Below, one piece after another: positions 34,972 through 43,628 of a DNA stretch of 63,727 bases. The stretch spans positions 1-63,727 of the forward strand of contig JAKSOD010000006.1 in NCBI GenBank assembly GCA_024405755.1, written 5' to 3'. Within the stretch, counting starts at the first letter, position 1; every line of letters begins with the position of its first letter. The notes under the pieces were generated by a model, which worked only from the letters and a program-made list of their open reading frames with translations, was not told where the DNA came from and searched no databases. This DNA comes from Clostridia bacterium. Its GTDB lineage: Bacteria; Bacillota; Clostridia; Oscillospirales; CAG-272. The position numbers and the translations under genes were made by a program.

Positions 34972-35018
34972 CATCTGCGTAGATGCTGCTTTTTAGTAAA
35001 AATCAGTTTGAGAACTGA

Positions 35019-35819
35019 TCAGAATTTCACTCGTAAAACGCGGCAGCATGGAGCGGGGGAATGGCAGGAATTGAGATCAAGATCGAAAATCACGGCACCG
35101 CCGGCACATTCACCGTCGGCGACGGAGTATCTTTGAGGCATAGCAGAGGTAAACTGAGCGATAATGGGTTTCGGATCGCAGCCGAGAATACCGCCCGCCG
35201 GTCCTGTCATTCCGATATCTGTGATAAAACCGGTACCGCCGGGAAGAATACGCTCGTCTGCGGTTGCAACATGGGTGTGAGTACCGAAAACGGCACTTAC
35301 TCTTCCGTCAAGATAATGCGCCATAGCCGCTTTTTCGGAGGTTGCCTCAGCGTGCATATCAAGGACAGCAGCGTCAAAATTCCCCGATTCGCGCCGGAGG
35401 ATCAAGTCAGTGGCTGCAAACGGACAGCCGAGTGCGGGAGATAATTCGACGTTTCCGCGCAGATTCATTATAAGCACCCTTATTCCGGCGGCATTGAAGA
35501 TAACGCTTCCGTGTCCCGGTGCCGTACCGGGGTAATTGGCAGGTCGGAGAAGGTTTTTTTCATCGTCGAGGATTTCATAGATGTTTCTCTGACCGAAAAC
35601 GTGGTTTCCCGTAGTAATAACATCGGCACCGCAAGAAAAAATTTCCTTTGCATCTTCACGTGAAATACCGCGGATCTCCGCGGCATTCTCACCGTTTACA
35701 ATAACGAGATCCGGCAAATACTTCTTTTTCAGTGCCGGGAGATTATCTTTGAGATATTGCAGTCCTGCGTGACCGACTATGTCGCCCACGGCAAGAACGC
35801 GAAATTTTTTTTCGTTCAT
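35019..35819 (-). CDS. YmdB-like metallophosphoesterase (TIGR00282 family)
   Basis: A 266-residue calcineurin-like enzyme. The metal ligands appear in order: GDIVG, NGENAA, TTGNHVFGQ, DMHAEATSEK and GTHTHVATAD. YmdB of Bacillus hydrolyses 2',3'-cyclic nucleotides and affects biofilm and motility; that role is transferred by family. The C-terminal 15 residues (NSCHSPAPCCRVLRVKF) replace the usual ending. It lies 25 bases after the ECF gene in the same operon. Confidence 0.9.
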   Translation of the reverse strand: MNEKKFRVLAVGDIVGHAGLQYLKDNLPALKKKYLPDLVIVNGENAAEIRGISREDAKEIFSCGADVITTGNHVFGQRNIYEILDDEKNLLRPANYPGTAPGHGSVIFNAAGIRVLIMNLRGNVELSPALGCPFAATDLILRRESGNFDAAVLDMHAEATSEKAAMAHYLDGRVSAVFGTHTHVATADERILPGGTGFITDIGMTGPAGGILGCDPKPIIAQFTSAMPQRYSVADGECAGGAVIFDLDLNSCHSPAPCCRVLRVKF

Positions 35820-35844
35820 TGATTATCCTTTTCTTCGGATTTTT

Positions 35845-36363
35845 TCAGAGTTCGGGCAATGGGATCCTGCCGCGGTCAGCCGCACTTCCTATGGTGATGA
35901 ACAGTACTGCACCGGCTGCCGATTGAATTAGATTAAAAGGAACTCCCGCAATGGCTGACACGGTGTTCCCGTATATGATTGTTGCATCAAATATAAAGTA
36001 TCCTGCGCAGGTAAGGAGTGCAGAAAACACCAATGAGAAGATGTTTCGGCTGTTGATATATTTATTATTCTGTGGATTGCGGGAAAAACATAGAACGGAA
36101 ATGATTCTGATTGCTGCGGTGACGGGGATGTAGATGGGATATCCCCCGCAAAGATCAGCAAGTCCGGTTCCGAGAGCAGCAGCTGCTGCGGCGTAAGGGG
36201 CGGGGAGAAAGACGGCGGAAAGAAAGACGAGTCCGTCACCTATGTGGATATAGCCGGAGAAGATCTGAACTCTGATGAAGAATGTGGCACAGAAAATCAG
36301 TGCTGCGGACAGCGACGAGTAGGTGAGACGCCGTAAAGTATTTCTGCGTTCAGCGTGAGTCAT
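35845..36363 (-). CDS. ECF transporter substrate-binding (S) component
   Basis: A 172-residue membrane protein with about five hydrophobic segments. The phrases YIHIGDGLVFLSAVFLP and GTGLADLCGGYPIYIPVT are typical of ECF S components of the TIGR04002 type, which capture vitamins or related compounds and share the EcfA/T energy module encoded elsewhere. The ligand is not predictable by eye. The start lies six bases after the LRR gene; its GGAG is inside that gene's end. Confidence 0.82.
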   Translation of the reverse strand: MTHAERRNTLRRLTYSSLSAALIFCATFFIRVQIFSGYIHIGDGLVFLSAVFLPAPYAAAAAALGTGLADLCGGYPIYIPVTAAIRIISVLCFSRNPQNNKYINSRNIFSLVFSALLTCAGYFIFDATIIYGNTVSAIAGVPFNLIQSAAGAVLFITIGSAADRGRIPLPEL

Positions 36364-36369
36364 AGACAG

Positions 36370-37431
36370 TCAGTCTCCGCAAACGAGTCCGGGGCATTTA
36401 ATGATGATATCTCCGCCTTCTGCGGCGCAGGCAGCGGCAAGATCATCGGCAGTCCCGGGGTAAGTGATTTTTTCAATGGCGGTGCAATCAGAAAATGCAA
36501 AACCGCCAACATTAACGAGGGTAGATGGCAGGTAGAGTTCTTTAAGTGAGCGGCATCCGTTGAAGGCGCGTGAGTCTATCTCCGTGATTCCCTCGGGTAT
36601 CACCACGGAAACGAGCGATGTGCAGTCTTTGAATGCACGCTGGCTTATCGATGTCAACCCTTTTCCGATAGACAGAGAAATCAGTCCGCTGCACCCTGAA
36701 AAAGCGGATTCACCGAGCAGAGTCACGTTATCTGAAAGAGCAATTTCCGTAATTCCGTCACAGCCGAGGAAGGCGCGTTCGCCGATAACGGTAACGGAGG
36801 CGGGAATTGTGACTGAGGAAAAGTCGGTGTAGCGGAAGGCGTTCGGAGCGATACGCCGGATAAGAACTCCGTCGAAAACGTCGGGGATGACAAGATCAGT
36901 GCCTCCGCGGTACTTCTTTTCATTGTAGTTCAATTCTCCGTTTTCCGCATTGACAGAAAACCACGGCATTTCGGCTGTGCTTCCGACAATTACGTTTTCG
37001 CGTCCCGAGAGTTCCTGTGCATTTTTCAGAATACACTTCTGTGCCATTTCGGCACAGTCGTTGTAGTCCCCAAGGGCGGTAAAAGCATCGTAGGCTTTGA
37101 GGTAATAGCCGTTCTCAAAAAGTCCGACCGCATTCTTGTATTGCTTCCCGGGTTTCCAGACATTGTTGTTTAGAAAAACGAGGGTGACGGCAAGAGCAAT
37201 TACGATCACTGCGCTGACGGAGATCACAGCGGACAGACCGATCGTCTTCTTTTTTGCTTTTGTATTGCGTGTGAGGACATTCTTACGCGCACGTTCTTCA
37301 TATATCGCATGTCGTTCCGCACTTGTAAGGTGACGGTGATCGTGGGTATTTTCCCGGCTTTTGCCGGGATCATCTGCGTCAGAGTTTTTCTCCGTAAACG
37401 GATCAACGGATCTTTTTTCTTCTTCGTTCAT
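36370..37431 (-). CDS. Membrane-anchored leucine-rich repeat protein (BspA/LRR_5 type)
   Basis: A 353-residue protein. A charged cytoplasmic N terminus (about 65 residues) leads to a membrane helix (IGLSAVISVSAVIVIALAVTLVF). A short helical-repeat-like segment follows (YKNAVGLFENGYYLKAYDAFTALGDYNDC), and then at least five LRR_5 units of the form I...AF..C..L..+.+P. The LRR part is outside and probably binds a partner or surface. The start at 37431 is chosen from AGGA 11 bases upstream; an extension to 37488 is possible. It is first in the operon with the ECF S and YmdB-like genes. Confidence 0.85.
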   Translation of the reverse strand: MNEEEKRSVDPFTEKNSDADDPGKSRENTHDHRHLTSAERHAIYEERARKNVLTRNTKAKKKTIGLSAVISVSAVIVIALAVTLVFLNNNVWKPGKQYKNAVGLFENGYYLKAYDAFTALGDYNDCAEMAQKCILKNAQELSGRENVIVGSTAEMPWFSVNAENGELNYNEKKYRGGTDLVIPDVFDGVLIRRIAPNAFRYTDFSSVTIPASVTVIGERAFLGCDGITEIALSDNVTLLGESAFSGCSGLISLSIGKGLTSISQRAFKDCTSLVSVVIPEGITEIDSRAFNGCRSLKELYLPSTLVNVGGFAFSDCTAIEKITYPGTADDLAAACAAEGGDIIIKCPGLVCGD

Positions 37432-37697
37432 TTTTTGACCATTCCTTTTTTCAGATTGTGCATATATATCGGCAAGTTTCCCGGTCATGGAACTCACCGC
37501 ACCGGATATTGTGTGACATTATGCGGAGTTCCTCGCTTTTTTAATAAGTCATCGTAAAACTCCGTATACATAATGGTGTTTGGTATTGAACTTATTATAC
37601 TATCATTTGCGAGTCATTTCAACAGTTTTTTCCGAAAAAGCCGTCAGGACAATTAAAAAGAGAGAGGACTGCCCGCCTGCGGGAAAATAAATTTTGG

Positions 37698-37759
37698 TTG
37701 ACAAAAATCACGAAGTATTATATAATATGTTTGGGTACAAACAATTCAGTGTACCAAAA
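37698..37759 (+). promoter_or_regulatory. Promoter with downstream palindrome
   Basis: TTGACA (37698-37703) and TATAAT (37721-37726) with a 17-base spacer. Directly after the -10, TTTGGGTACA (37730-37739) and TGTACCAAAA (37750-37759) form an inverted repeat with a ten-base gap over the start site. This is typical repressor operator geometry, or a 5' hairpin. Confidence 0.72.
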
Positions 37760-37779
37760 TCTTTTTGGAGGAAAACAAT

Positions 37780-39330
37780 ATGAAAAAAATTGCAAAAAGA
37801 TCCGCGTGTATCGCACTGAGCGTACTTATGTTGATCACTGTACTTCTCGGAAGCGTGTCCTGCGGAGTTACATCGGAGTCTCCGAATAAACTGCTTGAAA
37901 AAGCCGTCGGACGTACCGTAGATCAGATAAGCAAGTGGGAAATTATTTCCGTTGCTGAAAAAATCGCCAATGGCGGTTCCGTGGAATTTAAAGCAAACAC
38001 CAGCACGGGACTTACACTTAATGCTGTTGGCAAAATGTACATGAACAAAGACAAGGCAATGCTTGACCTGAATGTCAACGACCTTATCAAAGCCGCCGTC
38101 AGCGGCTCAAAAGACGAAATCGTTGTCAAGTGCGATCAGATCCTCGGAAAAACATACGGAGTATCCCTTAAAAATATTAAGGAAAATCTCAAAAAATCTG
38201 TTTTTGCACCCGACAGCGGTACCGAATTTGCTCTTGAGCAGGAAACTTTTGATTCAATAATCAAAACTTTTGATTCCGCTCTCGACAACAAGGAACTCGG
38301 AGACCGCGCAGAAAAACTCAAAGACAAATATGTAAAGAGGTTTTTCGAGATCTTTGAGGAAAATGTCACGGTAGCCAAGGAAAACGGAGAGACCGAAATC
38401 TTTGATAAGACCGGTATATCTGCCGCGGTTCTGAACTTTGATGTCAGCGAGAAGGTGCTTTGCACTATTATAGACAAATTCTGGACTGAGATCCGTGACG
38501 ATTCGGAATTCAAGGCTCTGCTTGATGATGTATTGCAGTTTGCCCAAGTAACCATAAATTCCGCTTCTGCTCCCCAAAACGTCGATGATTCTGCTACCCC
38601 GAACGCCGCTTCCGCCACCGACGATTTCATCAAGAAAATCGACGATGGTGTTGCCAAGATCAAGGAACAAACCGCGAAAGATGAACACGCTGAGGAGAAC
38701 AAGATCACTGTAAAACTATTCCTCAATAAAAAGACCGGCATTATAATGAGAGCGGACCTTGCCGTGATCAGTGTTGAGAACGATCACACAGAAACTAAGA
38801 GCGTCGTTATCGAACTCGGTACCGAACTTAAAAAATTCGAGGGTATTCGCATCACGACAAATGAAGACAGCGGTATAGAAGGCGATACCAAAACCCCCGA
38901 GTTTGTTTACATCAAAGTTGATGACACAGACAGCACATATAAACTGACCATATCGGGAACTGAAAATTCAATTGACCCTGTAACTTATGATTCTGTGAAG
39001 AAGACAGCGGATTTACTTACTCTGACTTATGATAAGAATACCGGAAAGGTAAATATCAAGAGTGATGAGTTTGAGTTCAATGCCGCATATACCAAGGCTG
39101 ACGGAGTTTATACCCTCGTGCTCGATAAGAATGCTTACCTCAAGGGAGAAAAACAGGAAATCCCTGCTGACTTTACATTAACGGTCAGAGAGAAAGACGA
39201 TATGCCCGCGATCGATGGCGGATATACCGAGATCCTCGGTCTTAATGAAACCGAATTTGCGGATTTCGTAAAAAACATAATGACTAACATCGGATCCATT
39301 TTCGGTTCTGATTCAACTTCCGATTATTGA
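37780..39330 (+). CDS. Abundant-type lipoprotein of unknown function
   Basis: A 516-residue lipoprotein. The signal peptide ends in a lipobox LLGSVSCGV. The body is Lys/Asp/Glu-rich with many beta-forming stretches; two parts (about residues 60-260 and 300-480) could be a repeated outer-surface fold resembling LppX/LolA-like sensor proteins, but no motif proves it. GGAGG lies eight bases before ATG at 37780. A perfect promoter plus an operator-like palindrome suggest strong regulated expression. Two terminators follow. Confidence 0.75.
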   Translation: MKKIAKRSACIALSVLMLITVLLGSVSCGVTSESPNKLLEKAVGRTVDQISKWEIISVAEKIANGGSVEFKANTSTGLTLNAVGKMYMNKDKAMLDLNVNDLIKAAVSGSKDEIVVKCDQILGKTYGVSLKNIKENLKKSVFAPDSGTEFALEQETFDSIIKTFDSALDNKELGDRAEKLKDKYVKRFFEIFEENVTVAKENGETEIFDKTGISAAVLNFDVSEKVLCTIIDKFWTEIRDDSEFKALLDDVLQFAQVTINSASAPQNVDDSATPNAASATDDFIKKIDDGVAKIKEQTAKDEHAEENKITVKLFLNKKTGIIMRADLAVISVENDHTETKSVVIELGTELKKFEGIRITTNEDSGIEGDTKTPEFVYIKVDDTDSTYKLTISGTENSIDPVTYDSVKKTADLLTLTYDKNTGKVNIKSDEFEFNAAYTKADGVYTLVLDKNAYLKGEKQEIPADFTLTVREKDDMPAIDGGYTEILGLNETEFADFVKNIMTNIGSIFGSDSTSDY

Positions 39331-39347
39331 GGATTTGTTTTATCTGA

Positions 39348-39394
39348 CAACGGTGGTGAATCACTGGTGTGATTCACCACCGTTGTTTCCGTTT
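39348..39394 (+). terminator. Lipoprotein terminator, family B hairpin
   Basis: A perfect 17-base-pair stem, CAACGGTGGTGAATCAC facing GTGATTCACCACCGTTG around TGGT, followed by TTTCCGTTT. Confidence 0.75.
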
Positions 39395-39420
39395 CGGCAA
39401 ATAAAACTTGCCGTTTTTTT

Positions 39421-39451
39421 GCCGGCTGTCATAATATGACAGCCGGCTTTT
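39421..39451 (+). terminator. Second terminator before convergent hsp20
   Basis: GCCGGCTGTC (39421-39430) pairs with GACAGCCGGC (39438-39447), followed by TTTTAATT for rightward transcription. Confidence 0.75.
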
Positions 39452-39453
39452 AA

Positions 39454-39900
39454 TTATTTGATTTCAAGTTTGCGTGTTTCGGGTTCTTTTATTTCCTGTT
39501 TTGGCAGCTCGACAGAGAGAACGCCGTCTTCGTACTTTGCGCAGATCTTGTCTGAATCGATACCGGAAATATCGAATGAGCGGCTGTACGAACCGTAACT
39601 GCGTTCAATGTGAACGTAATTGTTCTTTTTGTCATTATCCTCAAAGTCGCTGTGACGTTCAGCTTTGACGGTCATGGTTTCGCCGGAAATATCAATGCTG
39701 ATATCTTCTTTCTTGAAACCGGGAAGATCAGTCTGCAAGGTGTAAGAATTTCCGTTATCAATGATATCGGTGCTGAAAGTGTGAGTGCGCTCACCGAAGA
39801 AGGAGCGTTCAAACTCGTCGAGCGCGCGGAAAGGATCGTAAACGGACGCGGCTCTGCTGGTTCTGGGTACGGTTCTGAAAAAGGGTGTAAGTTCAAACAT
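39454..39900 (-). CDS. Hsp20/alpha-crystallin small heat-shock protein
   Basis: A 148-residue holdase chaperone. The alpha-crystallin domain covers about residues 38-135 (YTLQTDLPGFKKEDISIDISGETMTVKAERH ... RSYGSYSRSFDIS, then CAKYEDGVLSVELPK). The N-terminal arm carries FDPFRALDEFERSFFG-like residues (DPFRALDEFE). The usual C-terminal I-x-I is replaced by LEIK. GGAGG precedes ATG. A HrcA/CIRCE site and its promoter lie upstream at 40064-40120. Confidence 0.94.
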   Translation of the reverse strand: MFELTPFFRTVPRTSRAASVYDPFRALDEFERSFFGERTHTFSTDIIDNGNSYTLQTDLPGFKKEDISIDISGETMTVKAERHSDFEDNDKKNNYVHIERSYGSYSRSFDISGIDSDKICAKYEDGVLSVELPKQEIKEPETRKLEIK

Positions 39901-40063
39901 TGTTGTTTACCTCCGTAATTTTTATTTTGTTTCGTTTGTCTGATCGCGGACACGGGTTTTTGGGGGCTTTTGCAGCCACCCTTTGTCCGCTTCCTTACTA
40001 CGCTTATAGTATACACCGCGTATGTTACTAATCTTACATAAAATTATTGCCAAATTGTAAATG

Positions 40064-40090
40064 TTGGCACTCTTTGCGAGAGAGTGCTAA
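40064..40090 (-). promoter_or_regulatory. CIRCE operator (HrcA binding site)
   Basis: TTGGCACTC, nine bases, GAGTGCTAA: eight of nine bases per arm match the CIRCE consensus TTAGCACTC-N9-GAGTGCTAA (one mismatch). It lies directly downstream of the hsp20 -10 box, covering the transcription start. Confidence 0.93.
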
Positions 40091-40091
40091 C

Positions 40092-40120
40092 AAAATAATT
40101 GAAATTAAACTGTAAGTCAA
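40092..40120 (-). promoter_or_regulatory. hsp20 promoter
   Basis: TTGACT (40120-40115) and TATTTT (40097-40092) on the minus strand with a 17-base spacer, immediately before the CIRCE element. The untranslated leader is about 185 bases. Confidence 0.65.
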
Positions 40121-40204
40121 TCTCTTTCCTACAAAATCATTGGCAGATGACAAAAAATCGTGCCAACAAATTCCCGGGAATAATAAAGGCAGAAAAGCGG
40201 ATAC

Positions 40205-40233
40205 TTGACACTATTTTTATTTAGTGGTATAAT
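40205..40233 (+). promoter_or_regulatory. Promoter of the serine hydrolase gene
   Basis: Perfect TTGACA (40205-40210) and TATAAT (40228-40233), 17-base spacer. Confidence 0.82.
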
Positions 40234-40262
40234 TTATCAAATAAAAAAATGCGGAGGCTGTT

Positions 40263-41114
40263 ATGGCACTTACAGATATTCCATACGATATCCGTGCAAA
40301 AGACGCAGGATTAAATGTTTATTCGATCGCAGAGGCTGATGCTGACGGAAATTGCCGCCTGCTTTGTCCTATTCCGGCTAACCCCACATTCAACTGCTAT
40401 TCTATCGCTAAAGCATTTACCGTGCTGGCAGTCGGATTGTGCTATGACCGTGGGATCATGGCACCCACAATGCGAATGGCTGATGTTCTCGGAAAATATC
40501 TTCCCGCTGATGCTGATGAAAAATGGAGGAGAGTAACTCTGCATGACATTCTCCGCCATAGGATCGGCTACGGTGCGGGGCAGCTTGATATTGATGCTGA
40601 AGATCCGTTGAAGTGGGGGTCGGATGATTATCTTTCCCTTGCTTTCAAAGCACCGCTTGTTTCTGAGCCGGGGATGGAAAGACAGTATACCGACGCCGCA
40701 TATTATCTTGTTTCCCGAATGATAAGCGAGGTTACCGGGGAAAAGGTCGTGGACCTCCTTCGTCCTGCGCTGATGAAGACTATGAAATTCAGGGAACTCG
40801 CGTGGAGTACATGCCCATACGGTTATTCCATGGGAGCTACGGGACTATATCTCAGAACGGATGATACCGTAAAACTCGGAGTGTTGTGGCTTCGCGGTGG
40901 CGATTGGTTTGGCGAACGCATTGTATCTGAAACTTGGGTACATACTGTGCTGACATGCGGTTACGAGTTTGTGCCGAAACTTGCCGACGCGACGAGCGTA
41001 TGGTACGGTAAGGGCGGAATGCGTGGGCAGATGCTGACTTTCAATCCCAAAAAAGGTCTCGCGGTAGCCTGGAATGCCTACGGGAAAGTGCCTTTTGAAG
41101 TTATTATTCAATAA
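40263..41114 (+). CDS. Beta-lactamase-fold serine hydrolase
   Basis: A 283-residue cytoplasmic-looking protein (no signal peptide) of the class C beta-lactamase/PBP-like family. Nucleophile motif SIAK has S47 and K50 (CYSIAKAFTVLAVGLCYDRG). The second motif is Y142-T-D144 (QYTDAAYYLVSRMISEVTG), where relatives have Y-S/A-N. The third is probably KGG in YGKGGMRGQ. It is short for the family and lacks part of the C-terminal beta-sheet found in EstB types. It is probably an esterase or peptidase, not a resistance enzyme. GGAGG precedes ATG. Confidence 0.85.
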   Translation: MALTDIPYDIRAKDAGLNVYSIAEADADGNCRLLCPIPANPTFNCYSIAKAFTVLAVGLCYDRGIMAPTMRMADVLGKYLPADADEKWRRVTLHDILRHRIGYGAGQLDIDAEDPLKWGSDDYLSLAFKAPLVSEPGMERQYTDAAYYLVSRMISEVTGEKVVDLLRPALMKTMKFRELAWSTCPYGYSMGATGLYLRTDDTVKLGVLWLRGGDWFGERIVSETWVHTVLTCGYEFVPKLADATSVWYGKGGMRGQMLTFNPKKGLAVAWNAYGKVPFEVIIQ

Positions 41115-41134
41115 TTATGAAACTAAAATTCAAT

Positions 41135-41176
41135 AAAAATTTTGGTGTCTCACTAACATGAGACACCAAAATTTTT
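41135..41176. terminator. Bidirectional terminator, family B-like stem
   Basis: AAAAATTTTGGTGTCTCA (41135-41152) pairs perfectly with 41159-41176. The A and T tracts at the base serve both converging genes. It overlaps the MATE stop codon by two bases. Confidence 0.85.
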
Positions 41177-42611
41177 ATGCTTTGACTGTTTCCTTGTCAA
41201 CTGTTTTTTTCACAAGGCTGTACTTATCGAATCTGAAGAAGAATCTGTAATAAATCAGCGTTACCGCAGCGCAGCAGATCCAGCCGGCGGGATAACCAAA
41301 GCCTATCGGAAGCAGTTCGTTGGAGATATAATTCGACATTACGAAAAGGTAAACCTGCCTGAAACCAACAAAAGAGGAGAGCATGATTATCATAGGGGCA
41401 CGGCTGTTGCCCGCACCGCGCATGGCACCGGAAAACACCTGATTAATACAACAGAACAGATAGAATGGAGTCAGATTGTGAAGCAACATTGCTGATTTTT
41501 CAATAATCTGCGGATCGTTCTTGAAAACAGAACTTATCGGATCGGAAAAGATCATAACGGGCACCATAACACACACCGTGCAGGCAGTTGCAATACCGTA
41601 GCAGATATAAGTGCCTTTTTTGGCTCTTTCCACATCGTTTACGCCGAGATTCTGTCCCACAAAGGTCGTTATCGCAAGTGCCAATGATTGCAGCGGGAGG
41701 AAGATGAACTGATCCACTTTGGAGTAAGTTGTCCATCCGGCGAGATTCAGAGTCTGATCGCCGACGGTGTTGCTGATGTAGGATTGAACAAAGACGTTTG
41801 AGAAAGCGGTAAGAGCCGTCTGAATACCGGCAGGTATACCGACTTTTACGATCTGACGAAGAAGTCCGGGATCAATTTTTATATCACTGATACGGAGTCT
41901 TATCCATGAATCCGATCGAATCAGTACGAATACACCGAGCGCGGCGGACAGAGCCTGAGCAATTACAGTTGCGTAAGCAACTCCCGCGACACCGAGATCA
42001 AAGACCATGACGAAGAGCAGGTCAAGGGCGGTATTGGTGAGTGCTGATACGAGCAGAAAGTAGAACGGGCGGCGTGAGTCACCGACAGCACGCAGTATAC
42101 CTGCGCACATATTGTATATCAGATTTCCGATAATGCCGGAAAAATAGATAATCAGATATGTTTTGGCGAAAGGATATGCGCTGTCAGCACCTGCATCCCC
42201 GTCTGAATGCAGCATAAGACGCAGTACCAGCGGAGTCATAAGTACACCGATTACAGTAAAAATCACCCCGAGAATAAGTGTCAGAGCAAAGGATGTATGT
42301 ACGGCGTCGTGGACCTTTTCCTTGTCTTTTGAACCGAAATATTGAGAAATAACAACCGACGCACCGGTGGAAAGACCGAGGAAGAAGCCGATAAGGATGT
42401 TGATTATCGGTCCGACATTGCCGACTGCGGCATAGGCAGCATCTTCACCGTGCTGACCGATTACCCATGTGTCGACCATATTGTAAAGTTGTTGAAAAAG
42501 ATTACCGACGAGGAGAGGAAAAGAAAACTTCACTAAATTTTTGAAGATCCCGCCCTTGGTCATGTCCATATCGGTTCGTTTCCCGAAGTGAAATTTTTTT
42601 TCGACAGTCAT
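41175..42611 (-). CDS. MATE-family multidrug/Na+ or H+ antiporter
   Basis: A 478-residue transporter with twelve predicted membrane helices. MATE signatures are present in both halves: FSFPLLVGNLFQQLYNMVDTWVIGQ in helix 1 and LPLQSLALAITTFVGQNLG in helix 7. It belongs to the NorM/DinF-like Clostridia branch and exports cationic or aromatic compounds; the substrate is not predictable. The promoter at 42657-42685 carries an embedded palindrome. Confidence 0.93.
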   Translation of the reverse strand: MTVEKKFHFGKRTDMDMTKGGIFKNLVKFSFPLLVGNLFQQLYNMVDTWVIGQHGEDAAYAAVGNVGPIINILIGFFLGLSTGASVVISQYFGSKDKEKVHDAVHTSFALTLILGVIFTVIGVLMTPLVLRLMLHSDGDAGADSAYPFAKTYLIIYFSGIIGNLIYNMCAGILRAVGDSRRPFYFLLVSALTNTALDLLFVMVFDLGVAGVAYATVIAQALSAALGVFVLIRSDSWIRLRISDIKIDPGLLRQIVKVGIPAGIQTALTAFSNVFVQSYISNTVGDQTLNLAGWTTYSKVDQFIFLPLQSLALAITTFVGQNLGVNDVERAKKGTYICYGIATACTVCVMVPVMIFSDPISSVFKNDPQIIEKSAMLLHNLTPFYLFCCINQVFSGAMRGAGNSRAPMIIMLSSFVGFRQVYLFVMSNYISNELLPIGFGYPAGWICCAAVTLIYYRFFFRFDKYSLVKKTVDKETVKA

Positions 42612-42656
42612 TTTTTACCTGATTTTTAGTTGATCCATGATAATTTTATTGTATTA

Positions 42657-42685
42657 ATTATATCATATTTATCTTGATAAATCAA
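42657..42685 (-). promoter_or_regulatory. MATE promoter with palindromic operator
   Basis: TTGATT (42685-42680) and TATAAT (42662-42657) on the minus strand with 17 bases between. The 14-base palindrome TTTATCTTGATAAA (42668-42681) fills most of the spacer, a position where a MarR/PadR/TetR-type repressor would block the polymerase. Confidence 0.65.
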
Positions 42686-42709
42686 CGGTTTATGGTTTTT
42701 TTAATAATC

Positions 42710-42745
42710 AATGACCTGTCGGATGTAAACATCCGACAGGTCATT
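42710..42745. terminator. Perfect 16-base-pair hairpin after the sugar operon
   Basis: AATGACCTGTCGGATG pairs perfectly with CATCCGACAGGTCATT around TAAA. It lies 25 bases after the aldolase stop and just before the MATE promoter. No U run follows on either strand, so it may stop, slow or protect transcripts. Confidence 0.6.
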
Positions 42746-42770
42746 GAAAAATAAAGAATTACGATAAAAA

Positions 42771-43607
42771 TCAATATCTTCCGTCGCAGCCGAAGAGTTT
42801 CATCTTCTTCTCGACTTCTTCCTTGATGTACTTGACTTTTAAGTTGCGGGTCTCAAGGTAGCCAATGCCTTTTTCGGTGGCTTCCTTCATAGCACGGTCG
42901 CCGGCAAGAGTCAGGTCAGTGAAGATGTTGACTTTGGCAATACCGCATCTGATGGTGTTGCGGAAGTCGTCGTCAGACAGACCGCTGCCTCCGTGAAGTA
43001 CGAGAGGAGTGTCGATCTTACTGCGGATTGTGGTCAGACGGTCAAGATCAAGTTTCGGCTTAGTCTTGTATGCGCCGTGGGCGGTACCGATTGCGATCGC
43101 CAGAGCATCAACTCCGGTGGCATCAAGGAAAGCACGGGCTTCCTCAACTGTGGTGTAGCGGTCGGAAACATCGCCGTCGCCCTTTGCAGCCTCACCGACG
43201 TGACCGATTTCACCCTCAACGGTTGCACCGAGAGAATGAGCATAATCGACCATTTCGCGAGTGACCTTCATATTTTCTTCCACATCACCGGCACTTCCGT
43301 CGAACATAATGGAGGAGAAGCCGAGAGAAAGAGCCTCTTTGCAGCGTTCAACTGTGAGACCGTGATCGTAGTGAAGAACTACCGGTACGGTGGCGCGTTT
43401 TGCGGCGGCAAGAAGGGAAGGAGCGATAAGTTTCAGTTCGCCGTAGGGAAGAAGGACTTCCGCAGTACCGATAATAACGGGAGCGCGAAGCTCTTCGGCA
43501 GCGGAAATGACAGCTTCGAGCATATCACTGTCGGTGGTGTTGAACAGTCCGACTGCGTAGTGACCCTTCTGAGCAGGGATAAGTACGTCTTTCAGATTAA
43601 CAAGCAT
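42771..43607 (-). CDS. Class II ketose-bisphosphate aldolase
   Basis: A 278-residue zinc aldolase of the FbaA/GatY/KbaY family. Zinc ligands: the His of HYDHG, the His in AIGTAHGAYKTKP and the His in LHGGSG. The general acid-base Asp is in HYDHGLT, EGEIGHVGEA is the conserved loop, and the phosphate site is GGSGL...KVNIFTDL. It would cleave a ketose 1-phosphate or bisphosphate to DHAP and an aldehyde. It is the last gene of the locus and probably acts after the FGGY kinase. Confidence 0.9.
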   Translation of the reverse strand: MLVNLKDVLIPAQKGHYAVGLFNTTDSDMLEAVISAAEELRAPVIIGTAEVLLPYGELKLIAPSLLAAAKRATVPVVLHYDHGLTVERCKEALSLGFSSIMFDGSAGDVEENMKVTREMVDYAHSLGATVEGEIGHVGEAAKGDGDVSDRYTTVEEARAFLDATGVDALAIAIGTAHGAYKTKPKLDLDRLTTIRSKIDTPLVLHGGSGLSDDDFRNTIRCGIAKVNIFTDLTLAGDRAMKEATEKGIGYLETRNLKVKYIKEEVEKKMKLFGCDGRY

Positions 43608-43628
43608 TTTTCAAGGTTTCCTTTCACG

